Part shown: positions 45,766 through 53,842 of the stretch, in pieces
Position numbering within the stretch: the stretch's first letter is position 1
Layout of the letters: every line of letters begins with the position of its first letter
Assembly: GCA_037388505.1 (NCBI GenBank)
Contig: JARRKC010000001.1
Location: 62,001-126,000, forward strand
Reading direction: 5' to 3'
DNA from: JARRKC01 sp037388505
GTDB lineage: Bacteria; Acidobacteriota; UBA6911; RPQK01; JAPXNP01
Length of the DNA stretch: 64,000 nt
Made by a program: the position numbers and the translations under genes
The notes under the pieces: model-generated
Seen by the model: the letters and a program-made list of their open reading frames with translations, nothing else
The model's database searches: none
Told to the model about the DNA's origin: nothing

Positions 45766-46338
45766 ATGAATGAATCACAAAGCAATTTCGAGTCGGCACC
45801 TCAAGCTCCGCCTCGACCGAGACCGGAACCAGTTCCTTATCAGTCCTACCAGGGATTACAGGATGTGCGGAGGAAGTCTCCGATTGTGGCCGGTTTGCTG
45901 TCATCGCTTCCGGGCCTTGGTCAGGTCTACGTCGGCTACTACCTCCAGGGCTTCGTCAACGTCATCATCGTCGGAGCCACGATCAGCCTCATGCAGAGTC
46001 GACTGGGAGACCTGATGCCGCTGACCGCCTTCTTCCTCGTCTTCTTCTGGCTGTTCAACGTGATCGATGCTTCACGCCGGGCGATGTTCTACAACGAGGC
46101 CATGGCGGGAACCGACCTTGGTGCGTTCCCTGAGAACTTCCGGATGCCGGGCGGCCAGGGTACGCTGGTGGGAGGCGTCGTGATGATCGTTCTCGGCGGA
46201 ATCGCGCTTTCCCACACCCTGTTCAATGTGCCGATGGACTGGCTCAAGGATTGGTGGCCGGCAGCTCTGGTCATCGGAGGCGTGCTGCTTCTCGTGCAGT
46301 CGATGCGGACGAGCGGGAAGACCGGCAGCCGATCGTGA
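45766..46338 (+). CDS. TM2-like/LiaF-like membrane protein
   Basis: 190 residues. Proline-rich N-terminus, then a TM2-like core (PGLGQVYVGYYLQGFVNV) with two hydrophobic helices. A C-terminal pair (GGVVMIVLGGIALSHTL and WWPAALVIGGVLLLVQS) resembles LiaI/LiaF-type segments. GGAGGAG 7 bases before the ATG. It may be an envelope-stress protein connected with the preceding sigma/anti-sigma genes; that is inference from position. Confidence 0.75.
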   Translation: MNESQSNFESAPQAPPRPRPEPVPYQSYQGLQDVRRKSPIVAGLLSSLPGLGQVYVGYYLQGFVNVIIVGATISLMQSRLGDLMPLTAFFLVFFWLFNVIDASRRAMFYNEAMAGTDLGAFPENFRMPGGQGTLVGGVVMIVLGGIALSHTLFNVPMDWLKDWWPAALVIGGVLLLVQSMRTSGKTGSRS

Positions 46339-46481
46339 ATGAATCGGTGCATGAACGTGAGTGCCATGCGGTATCCCAGTCGCCCCGGACGGACCGTGCC
46401 CTGGCAGCGCCAGTCATCCACTGATCCGCCCAGCTGCCGGCCGTGGTCGGTTCGGGGCGACATGCCAGGGAGTCGGCGCCG

Positions 46482-46515
46482 GTGCACGGGGTCACTCACG
46501 GGTTCGTCCGTGCAC
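46482..46515. terminator. 8-bp inverted repeat between convergent genes
   Basis: gtgcacgg (46482-46489) pairs with ccgtgcac (46508-46515) across 18 bases. It lies between the ends of the TM2-like gene and the DUF2127 gene. No T-tract follows, so termination is only suggested. Nothing else recognisable is in 46339-46541. Confidence 0.4.
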
Positions 46516-46541
46516 TGATCTGCAGACATCGGCCGTTTCGC

Positions 46542-47021
46542 CTATCTGAATCCTCCCGTACGTTTCAGGAACCGGTACTCGTGCCAGATGAGAAAGACGA
46601 TCAGGGCGTCGAAGGCGGTCAACAGGATCAGGGCGACGGAGTGAGTGAGGCTGTAGCGGTACAGCTGGTAACCGATGAACGCTACCAGGAAGACCAGTGC
46701 CGACGGGTATGCCCAGAGCTTGTCTCGAAACAGCCCGACGACCAGGAAGATCTTCACTGCCCCGTGGAACAGCAAATAGATCGCGCCGAATTGCTGGGTC
46801 GAAGCCGAGAGACCATGGACGGCATGGACCAGGTAATTGGCGATGACGTCGTTCGGGTCCTCCGACAGTTCGTGCTGGGTCAGAAAGGCGACGATCTGAT
46901 TCAGGGTCTCCTTGCTGATGAGAAGCAGCAGGATCCCCCCGACAATCTCGAGGACGCCATCGACAGCCTTCAGGAAGATGCCGATTCTGAAGAGCTGTCG
47001 AAACCTTTTCTCTGTCAGCAT
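46542..47021 (-). CDS. DUF2127 membrane protein
   Basis: 159 residues with four membrane segments and the DUF2127 pattern FRIGIFLKAVDGVLEIVGGILLL at the start, then HGAVKIFLVVGLFRDKLWAYP. Function unknown across the family. ATG 47021. The next 226 bases to the right have no gene and include loose GTCCTAT-type repeated words near 47215-47265. Confidence 0.87.
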   Translation of the reverse strand: MLTEKRFRQLFRIGIFLKAVDGVLEIVGGILLLLISKETLNQIVAFLTQHELSEDPNDVIANYLVHAVHGLSASTQQFGAIYLLFHGAVKIFLVVGLFRDKLWAYPSALVFLVAFIGYQLYRYSLTHSVALILLTAFDALIVFLIWHEYRFLKRTGGFR

Positions 47022-47247
47022 GCACGCTCTCGTTTACCTGGCATTCTGGCTCAGTCCGTGAAGATTCTCCACTACCCCACTTCTGGATGGACTTCCCGAA
47101 CCGACACTCCTATTCTGCTTCAGTTGCCGGGGTTGGGAGCAGGATGAGTGCTCAAAGAGGACCTGCGCCTATGGGGCGTATTCGACACCTACTCGACCCA
47201 CGCTGGGTCGATCAACCGTCCTATGTGTCCTGTCAGCCTTATCGGTC

Positions 47248-48591
47248 CTATTCCTCTCCGTCCTGTTTCCTCCCAGCCCCACTCCTCCGAGCCATGCGGT
47301 CCAGCAAGACCGCAGCCTTCGCGGTCTGGGTGGGGAGCGTCGAGAGGTCGGCCGTTTCCTGATCGGTGTGACCACCGCTTCCCATCAGACCCAGGCCGTC
47401 GAGCACCATGGGGACTTCGGAGGCGATAAAGGACACATCGGCCGCACCGGCGTTCCGAGGATTGACGGCAGTGACAGGACCGAGTCCGAGATCACGGCTC
47501 ACCTCATCGAGCCGCCTCAGCAGGCGGCGATTGCCCTCCGTCGGGGCCATGGGCGGATATCTCTCGAAGAAGGAAAGGACGGCATTCGTCTCGGGCAGAT
47601 GGTCGGAGACCACCGCTTGCATGGTGCCCTCTGCATCTTCGAGCTGTTCGGGCGAGAGAGCCCGCAGATCCCCCACCACGACAGCCTTTCCTGCCACCAC
47701 GTTGGACTTGCCGAAAGCGCTGCCGCGAGTGCCGTCGGAATCGAGGTCGACATCGGTGCCGCCGACCATGACACCCGGACTGAAGGTCAGATCGGGTACG
47801 GCGGAGAGACACTGATAGAATCCGTCGAGGATGCGGGACGCCTCGAAGATCGCGCCGGCGCCGACTTCGGGCTGGAAAATCTGAGAGGAATGTGCGGGGT
47901 TGCCGGCGATCGTCAATCGCCAGCTTGTGGAGCCGCGTCGAGCGATCACGGCCGTGGTCGGATCGCCGTCACCATCCTCGAAACCCAAGGCAAAGGAAGC
48001 GCCTTTGCCGGCATCGACGAGGTCGCGCCGGGCCAGTTCCACAGGATCTCCGGCGTCTTCCTCGTCACCGCTCAGGACCACGATCACGTGCAGACGGTCG
48101 AGTTCCCCGGCTGCCTCGAGCGCCTTGAGGGCGTACAGCATCACGACGTCGCCCCCTTTCATGTCGATCACGCCGGGGCCCCGAATACGATTGCCCGGAA
48201 GACGTTCGAAGTGCTGGAAAGGACTGTCCGAGCTGAACACCGTATCGAGATGACCGATCAACAGCGCCTTCGTCGTAGCGCCGTGACCGGCACGCTCTGC
48301 GATTAGGTGCCCCGCCCTACCGAATGTACGTCCATCGACCCAGCGAGTGGTAAACCCGAGGGCGCGAAACTCCGTTTCCAGGACCTTGCCGACTCGTCGA
48401 ACGCCGGCGAGATTCTCCGTGCCGCTGTTGATCTCGACGAGTCGTCCGAGCAGGGTCTCCGCCTCATTCCGATGTGCATTCGCGTAGTCGACGAGCAAGT
48501 GCTCCCGGGCTGACAATCCGGCCGCTCGAGCGAACAGCGCACCGGCAAAGAGAAACGGCACCAACGTGAGCGCAACTGTTTTGGCTGACAT
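47248..48591 (-). CDS. M20-family zinc peptidase (carboxypeptidase G2-like), secreted
   Basis: 447 residues from 48591. Signal peptide at about 1-23. M20 zinc ligands are in LLIGHLDTVF (H-x-D), VIDMKGGDVV and GDEEDAGD, with the dimerisation domain (TIAGNPAHSSQIF) and a late histidine in SGGHTDQE. Splits a C-terminal glutamate-type residue or other acyl amino acids; substrate unproven. GGAAGA lies 9 bases before the chosen ATG; the frame extends to 48675 without support. Confidence 0.92.
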   Translation of the reverse strand: MSAKTVALTLVPFLFAGALFARAAGLSAREHLLVDYANAHRNEAETLLGRLVEINSGTENLAGVRRVGKVLETEFRALGFTTRWVDGRTFGRAGHLIAERAGHGATTKALLIGHLDTVFSSDSPFQHFERLPGNRIRGPGVIDMKGGDVVMLYALKALEAAGELDRLHVIVVLSGDEEDAGDPVELARRDLVDAGKGASFALGFEDGDGDPTTAVIARRGSTSWRLTIAGNPAHSSQIFQPEVGAGAIFEASRILDGFYQCLSAVPDLTFSPGVMVGGTDVDLDSDGTRGSAFGKSNVVAGKAVVVGDLRALSPEQLEDAEGTMQAVVSDHLPETNAVLSFFERYPPMAPTEGNRRLLRRLDEVSRDLGLGPVTAVNPRNAGAADVSFIASEVPMVLDGLGLMGSGGHTDQETADLSTLPTQTAKAAVLLDRMARRSGAGRKQDGEE

Positions 48592-48641
48592 CGGTGTCAT
48601 TCTTCCACTTGGGACAGCGTTTTGTGAAACGGCCCACGGCG

Positions 48642-49052
48642 TCAAGACCGGCCGACGCTTCGCCAGGCGCTCCATTCCGTCTGGGGAGTTTCAACTCCGA
48701 GCCAGTCCAGCGCTTCCGCCAAATCTCGGAACACGCCGAATTGCTCATCCGGAAGATCGTAGACCAGCTGAAACTGACGGGAGATGCCAAAGTCGAGGTC
48801 TCCCGGAGCGACAACGGCTCTTTGGATACGGCTCGACGGTGGTAGCAGGCGATACAGGGCACGGATCGTGAGACTTCCGTTTGGCCCATGCCCGTTTCGA
48901 GCGAACTCGACGACGCGGTCGAATCCGCTCTCACAGTCGCCGTCTGAAGCAACTTGCTCCCCGTAGGCGCACAGATCGTCTTCTTCGGCAGTTGTGTCGA
49001 TGACCAAGTGTACAACTTGCAGATTCCGGTGAACTCGGTAGCGAATGGACAT
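48642..49052 (-). CDS. Small protein of unknown function, weakly STAS/SpoIIAA-like
   Basis: 136 residues from MSIRYRVHRN with GGAG about 9 bases upstream. The order of strands and helices, and the ending VFRDLAEALDWLGV, resemble SpoIIAA-like (STAS/SEC14-type) bacterial proteins, but no serine site is clear. No signal peptide. Lies 50 bases upstream of the M20 gene on the same strand. Function unknown. Confidence 0.6.
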   Translation of the reverse strand: MSIRYRVHRNLQVVHLVIDTTAEEDDLCAYGEQVASDGDCESGFDRVVEFARNGHGPNGSLTIRALYRLLPPSSRIQRAVVAPGDLDFGISRQFQLVYDLPDEQFGVFRDLAEALDWLGVETPQTEWSAWRSVGRS

Positions 49053-49254
49053 CAAGTCAGGCTCCATGTGCTCTCCATTTCTCGGTCTTCAACCTTTCCA
49101 GTACACTGCAAACTGCCGCCCCGTCAAAGATTTTCGGCAATACCGAAAGCCCGGAGAGTGCAATTGATTCTGCAGTGGCTTCGGCTTACGCCATTCACCT
49201 CACTTCACTCTTCCTGCTATGCTCTTTCGGTCCAAGACCCGAGTTGAACGGAAG

Positions 49255-50232
49255 GTGGCGACCATTAAGATCCGAGATACGATCGAAGCCATTCCTGGGG
49301 GGATGATGGTCGTCCCCCTCTTGGCAGGGGCCGCCATCAACTCTTTTTTCCCTCAAGTCCTTGCAATCGGAGGTTTTACCACAGCACTCGCCAAAGGAGC
49401 GCCTGCCCTGATCGGTGCGTTCCTCCTGTGCATGGGTGCCGGGATCACCCTGCGAACTGCTCCTCGGGCTCTTCGCACCGGAGTCGTGGTCACGCTGACC
49501 AAATTCGTGGTGGGAGCGGGTATCGGTCTGGCCGTAGCGACCCTCTTCGGAAGCGAAGGGCTGCTCGGACTTTCATCCCTCGCCATCATTGCCGCCATGA
49601 CGAATACGAATGGGGGACTCTACGCGGCTCTCGCGGGTGAGTTTGGTGATGAGTCCGACGTGGGCGCCATCGCCATTATTTCGATCAATGACGGCCCTTT
49701 CCTCACCATGATTGCCTTGGGCGGGGCGGGCATCGCAAGCATCCCCTTTCTGGGACTCGTAGCGGTTGTAGCTCCGATTCTGATCGGAATGATCCTTGGC
49801 AATCTCGATCCTCGCATGAGGGAGATGCTGCTGAAAGGAGGGCCCGTTCTGATTCCCTTCTTCGCTTTCGCGCTGGGAGCCGGCATCGACCTGGTCACGC
49901 TTCTCGAAGCCGGCCTTCCGGGGATTCTTCTGGGCTTCGCCACGACCGCAATCGGCGGATTCTTCACGATCCTGGCCGACCGTGCCGCGGGGGGCTCCGG
50001 AATTGCTGGTGCCGCAGCATCCAGCACGGCCGGGAACGCGGTGGCAACGCCCGCAGCCATCGCGATCGTCGACCCTTCACTGCGCTCCCTTGCCGCAACG
50101 GCAACGCCCCAGGTGGCGGCCTCGACGGTGACGACGGCGCTGCTCACGCCGATCTTGACGAGCCTCGTGGCAAGAAGAGTAAGAAGAGCGAGAAGAGGTT
50201 CCGAGTTTCGAGTTCCGAGTTCCGCAGAGTAG
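49255..50232 (+). CDS. KdgT-family permease (2-keto-3-deoxygluconate-type, acid-sugar uptake)
   Basis: About 325 residues, ten or so membrane segments. Family signatures IEAIPGGMMVVPLLAG at the start, SLAIIAAMTNTNGGLYAAL, and AAASSTAGNAVATPAAIA late. Members carry 2-keto-3-deoxygluconate; near PdxA2 and a DUF1537 kinase the load is more likely a four-carbon acid sugar. The frame could begin at ATG 49219, but that codon sits in a -10-like TATGCT. Family starts align near the IKIRDTIE segment, served by GGAAGG 8 bases before an ATT (49264). The last 9 residues (SEFRVPSSAE) come from the intergenic repeat. Confidence 0.85.
   Translation: MATIKIRDTIEAIPGGMMVVPLLAGAAINSFFPQVLAIGGFTTALAKGAPALIGAFLLCMGAGITLRTAPRALRTGVVVTLTKFVVGAGIGLAVATLFGSEGLLGLSSLAIIAAMTNTNGGLYAALAGEFGDESDVGAIAIISINDGPFLTMIALGGAGIASIPFLGLVAVVAPILIGMILGNLDPRMREMLLKGGPVLIPFFAFALGAGIDLVTLLEAGLPGILLGFATTAIGGFFTILADRAAGGSGIAGAAASSTAGNAVATPAAIAIVDPSLRSLAATATPQVAASTVTTALLTPILTSLVARRVRRARRGSEFRVPSSAE
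50198..50227. repeat. GTTCCGAGTTTCGAGTTCCGAG repeat inside the KdgT 3' end
   Basis: Four overlapping gttccgag-type words cover the final codons of the permease gene. They match the tandem repeat at 13145-13186. Confidence 0.85.
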
Positions 50233-50259
50233 GACGTCCTGTATTAGACTCTTCACGAC

Positions 50260-51255
50260 GTGAGACCTTTACTTGCACTGACAATGGGGGATATCAACGG
50301 AGTCGGGCCCGAGATCCTGGCCAAGGCTCTGGCTATGACCGAACTGCGCCGGCAGGCGCGAATGATCGTCATCGGTGACAGGAAGTCCTACGACGAATCG
50401 CGGAGGTTTGCTCCAGGTGCTCCCGGCCTGTACCGTGTGGACCGGCCGGAAGAAGCCGACTGGGACGACGAGGAGAGAGTACCGCTACTGGATGCAGGTC
50501 TCGACATACCCGAACGCCGCCCCGGGAAGCTCGACCCCGAAGCAGGCCGGTGCGCCGTCGCGTGGGTGAAGCTCGCGGCCCGGCTGGCACTCGAAAGATC
50601 GGTTGATGCCCTGGTCACGGCCCCGCTCAACAAAGAGGCGATTCACCGCGCCGGATTTCGGTATCCCGGGCACACCGAGTTGATCGCCGAAATGACCGGC
50701 GCCCGAAGCTACCGTCTGGGGCTTTTCTCCGAGCATATGAGGGTCGTACACAACTCGACCCACTGCTCTCTGCGGGAGGCCATCGAACTAACCAAGACGC
50801 CGCGAATTCTGGAAACGCTGAAGATCGCCGGGACCGCATTGGATCGGCTGAGTCTCGAGAAACGCCGCATTGCCGTTTGCGGTCTCAATCCTCATGCCGG
50901 AGAAGGCGGCGCCTTCGGACGAGAGGAGATTGACGAGATCGCGCCGGCTATCCAGGCAGGACGGGAGGCCGGCCTGGACTGTTCCGGGCCGTTTCCCGCC
51001 GATACGATCTACAATCGGATGCAGGCCGGTGAGTTCGAACTCGTCATTGCCATGTATCACGATCAGGGACACGCTCCCATGAAACTGATCGCAATGGATG
51101 AGACAGTCAACGTGACCGTCGGTATTCCGATCATCAGAACGTCGGTCGACCACGGGACCGCATTCGACATTGCCGGAACGGGGCGGGCCCGCCCCAACAG
51201 CTTGAAGGCCGCCATCGAGTTGGCTGTCCGCTTCGCTCGAGATGATGAAGGATGA
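50260..51255 (+). CDS. pdxA2: PdxA2-type 4-phospho-D-threonate/erythronate dehydrogenase
   Basis: 331 residues. PdxA-family signatures TMGDINGVGPEIL, APLNKEAIHRAG, GHTELIAEMTG and MYHDQGHAPMKL (metal ligands). PdxA makes pyridoxal precursors, but the PdxA2 branch oxidises 4-phosphorylated four-carbon acids, losing CO2 and giving dihydroxyacetone phosphate. The DUF1537 kinase overlapping it by 4 bases supports PdxA2. GTG start; TAGACT at 50245-50250 ends 9 bases before it. Distinguishing PdxA from PdxA2 by sequence alone is not certain. Confidence 0.85.
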   Translation: MRPLLALTMGDINGVGPEILAKALAMTELRRQARMIVIGDRKSYDESRRFAPGAPGLYRVDRPEEADWDDEERVPLLDAGLDIPERRPGKLDPEAGRCAVAWVKLAARLALERSVDALVTAPLNKEAIHRAGFRYPGHTELIAEMTGARSYRLGLFSEHMRVVHNSTHCSLREAIELTKTPRILETLKIAGTALDRLSLEKRRIAVCGLNPHAGEGGAFGREEIDEIAPAIQAGREAGLDCSGPFPADTIYNRMQAGEFELVIAMYHDQGHAPMKLIAMDETVNVTVGIPIIRTSVDHGTAFDIAGTGRARPNSLKAAIELAVRFARDDEG

Positions 51256-52484
51256 GTTCCTGTCCTCAGGTCATCATCATCGCCGATGATCTGACCGGTG
51301 CTGCAGATGCCGCGGCCGGAATCGCGGCTCGAGGGCTGGTCACTTTCCTTCCGCTGGCCCGGATCCCGTCGGCGCCGACCGACGCTCTGGTCTTTACGAC
51401 TGAGAGCCGGGCGCTGAGTCGAGATCAGGCCGTCCGCAAAACTCGTGATCTCGTGGCCCGACTGAAAGAATCGGGTTCCCTCGACACCGCACGCATCGTG
51501 TACAAGAAGATCGATTCGACTCTTCGGGGACATCCGGCTGCCGAACTGACCACTCTCATGGAGGAGACCGGCTCGAACCGGGCCCTGGTGGCGCCGGCCT
51601 TTCCGGCTCAGGGGCGGACAACGATCGGCAGCCGCCAGTTCGTAGCGGGTGTTCGCTTGGAGAATACCGAGTTTGGCCGGGCGATCGAGACTTCGGACCT
51701 CACGAAGATCTTCGCAGACGCTCATGATCTGGTGACCCCCCTCAGCCTGGAGGAGATTCGTTCTTCGCAGGAGCGGCTCCGATCCCTGTTCTGCAGAGCG
51801 GTTCCGTACCTGGTTCTGGCAGACGCCGAGACGGAAGACGACCTCGTTCGGCTGGCGCAAGCCGCCTCGGCAGCCGGGCTCCGCCTCTTCTGCGGTTCGG
51901 CCGGCCTCATTTCTGCGCTGTTGGGTCTGGACGGATGGACGTCCGAGGTCCCTGCACCCGATCTGCCGTCCATGAGGACGGGCCCCGGCCTGGTCGTGGC
52001 GGGGAGTCGCCACGCCCGAACGCGAGAGCAGATCCGCTTCATCGAGTCGAAAGGCGCCGTCGTCCTCCGAGTGGCTCCCAGACCGCCGATGTCGGCTTCC
52101 GAGTTCTCGGCATCGGTCCGACGAGCTTCCCGGGCTCTGCAAGATGGCCAGCATGTCGTTCTGGCACTCGAGGAAGAAGAGGATGCGTCGCCGGATTCAA
52201 CGGAGGTCGCGCGGCTTTTGGCCGGGGTCTGCCTCGAGGTGGTCCGCCACACCTCTCCTGCTTTCCTTGCCCTGACGGGTGGGGACACCGCTACGGCGGT
52301 GTGCAACGCCCTCGACGTGTCCGCCATTCGGCTCCTGGGTGAGATCGCTCCCGGCATTCCCCAAGCACGGCTGCAGGGAGGTGTCCTCTCAGACTTGCCG
52401 GTCGCGACCAAGGCCGGCGGCTTCGGCGGACCCGACGCCCTGGCAGTCGTACTGCAGTACTTCCAATCGGGTTCAAGGGTTTGA
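51252..52484 (+). CDS. Four-carbon acid sugar kinase (DUF1537 family)
   Basis: 410 residues. N-terminal DUF1537 domain begins VIIIADDLTGAADAAAGIA, with YKKIDSTLRGHPAAEL; the C-terminal nucleotide-binding domain has LTGGDTATAVCNALD. The family phosphorylates D-threonate, D-erythronate or related acids at O4. Its ATG overlaps the pdxA2 stop by 4 bases, so substrate flow KdgT permease, kinase, PdxA2 dehydrogenase/decarboxylase is coherent. The stereochemistry of the sugar cannot be told. Confidence 0.92.
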   Translation: MSSCPQVIIIADDLTGAADAAAGIAARGLVTFLPLARIPSAPTDALVFTTESRALSRDQAVRKTRDLVARLKESGSLDTARIVYKKIDSTLRGHPAAELTTLMEETGSNRALVAPAFPAQGRTTIGSRQFVAGVRLENTEFGRAIETSDLTKIFADAHDLVTPLSLEEIRSSQERLRSLFCRAVPYLVLADAETEDDLVRLAQAASAAGLRLFCGSAGLISALLGLDGWTSEVPAPDLPSMRTGPGLVVAGSRHARTREQIRFIESKGAVVLRVAPRPPMSASEFSASVRRASRALQDGQHVVLALEEEEDASPDSTEVARLLAGVCLEVVRHTSPAFLALTGGDTATAVCNALDVSAIRLLGEIAPGIPQARLQGGVLSDLPVATKAGGFGGPDALAVVLQYFQSGSRV

Positions 52485-52501
52485 CGGGCACCGAATCACC
52501 A

Positions 52502-52999
52502 ATGGAACTGCGCTATACCCATCCTTCTGAATGTGAGGCCGGGACCCTCCTCCGTCTCCTCGAGCGGAGCTACGCTCCACTCGTCGAGAGCGAACCCGAA
52601 ATCTGGGCACAAGAACAGAAAAACTGGAAAGCATCGGATCGGGCGGTGTTCGAAGATCCGGAAACCGTCGGAGCCTGCACATTTCTGAGCTGGCTTGGGA
52701 AGGATCTGGTCGGGTTCTTCTCCTTTGACCCAAGGCCGCAACCGATCGGTCTCGTCGGTCACAACTGCATCCTTCCATCGTTTCGGCGACGAGGCTTCGG
52801 GACCCAACAGATCATGGAACTCCTGCGTCGGCTCAGGTCGATGGAAATCAGGGAAGCAAGGGCCTCGACGCTCGATCACCCGTTCTTCGTCCCGGCACAG
52901 CGCATGTACGTCCGCTGCGGATTCCGCGAAGTCCGAAGGAATTCGTGGGATCGTGACGACAGGAGAAACCTGATTTGCTACGCGAAGACGATTGGATAG
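52502..52999 (+). CDS. GNAT-family N-acetyltransferase
   Basis: 165 residues. The acetyl-CoA site reads ILPSFRRRGFGTQQIM (R-x-x-G-x-G/A type). The ending FFVPAQRMYVRCGFREVRR is typical of GNAT proteins. Substrate unknown. It follows the DUF1537 gene by 17 bases but has no obvious ribosome site. Confidence 0.87.
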   Translation: MELRYTHPSECEAGTLLRLLERSYAPLVESEPEIWAQEQKNWKASDRAVFEDPETVGACTFLSWLGKDLVGFFSFDPRPQPIGLVGHNCILPSFRRRGFGTQQIMELLRRLRSMEIREARASTLDHPFFVPAQRMYVRCGFREVRRNSWDRDDRRNLICYAKTIG

Positions 53000-53074
53000 G
53001 GCCCGGAGTCAAGCCACCCGCTTGACCTTGCCGGAGGCTCCCAGCACACTTTTCCGAGGGACTGGAGGTATCGA

Positions 53075-53698
53075 GTGGCAACCAGGAACGTCCATCTTTT
53101 CGTGTTTGACACCCTTTCGGACTGGGAGCCGGGATATGCCGTTGCCGGAATCAACGATCCCACCTTCCAGCAACACCCAGATCAATTCCGCGTGCAGACC
53201 GTAGCGTCGAGGCCGGAACCGGTGACGACCATGGGTGGCATTCGGATCGAGCCCGATCGCACCCTGGCTGGCCTGGCTGCCGAGGAGAGCGCGATGCTGA
53301 TCCTTCCCGGTGGGGCGATCTGGGATCGAGGCGGGAACCCCGAGGCCGTCGAGGTGGCCGCAGCCTTCCTCAAAGCCGGCGTGCCTGTCGCGGCGATCTG
53401 CGGTGCGACGGCCGGACTGGCTCGCGGCGGATTGCTCGACCATCGGAAACACACGAGCAACGCACGAGGGTATCTGGCAGCGACCGAATACGGGGGCGCG
53501 GCGTTCTACGAAGACCTGCCGGCTGTCACCGATGGCGACCTGATCACGGCTTCAGGTACCGCTCCCGTCGACTTTGCGAGGCACATCTTTCGTCGGCTCG
53601 ATCTTTACACGGCTGAGGTCCTCGATGCATGGTACGGACTCTTCAAGACCGGAAAGGCTTCTTACTTCGACGAACTCATCAAGGCGGCCGGCTCCTGA
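53075..53698 (+). CDS. DJ-1/PfpI-family protein
   Basis: 207 residues, GTG start with GGAGG about 7 bases upstream. The nucleophile elbow reads AAICGATAGLARGG with the cysteine near residue 109, followed by DHRKHTSN. Members of this branch are glutamine-amidotransferase-like, with protease, chaperone or glyoxalase activities; none can be assigned here. No signal peptide. Confidence 0.88.
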   Translation: MATRNVHLFVFDTLSDWEPGYAVAGINDPTFQQHPDQFRVQTVASRPEPVTTMGGIRIEPDRTLAGLAAEESAMLILPGGAIWDRGGNPEAVEVAAAFLKAGVPVAAICGATAGLARGGLLDHRKHTSNARGYLAATEYGGAAFYEDLPAVTDGDLITASGTAPVDFARHIFRRLDLYTAEVLDAWYGLFKTGKASYFDELIKAAGS

Positions 53699-53842
53699 CA
53701 AACTCGAGACGATCATCCGGATGTCGGTGTGAAGGGTGCTTGACCTTCACTTGCCCGACGATTACGATTCCTGACGAAGCAATGGTGTCCACCCACTCCC
53801 TGGACACTGCTCTTTCCGCGAGTTACATGGGAGAAGCGTGGC

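Noticed and set aside
46339..46541. Riboswitch or structured RNA between the TM2-like and DUF2127 genes
   Set aside because: Lies at the 3' ends of both genes, with one simple inverted repeat and no recognisable RNA family core.
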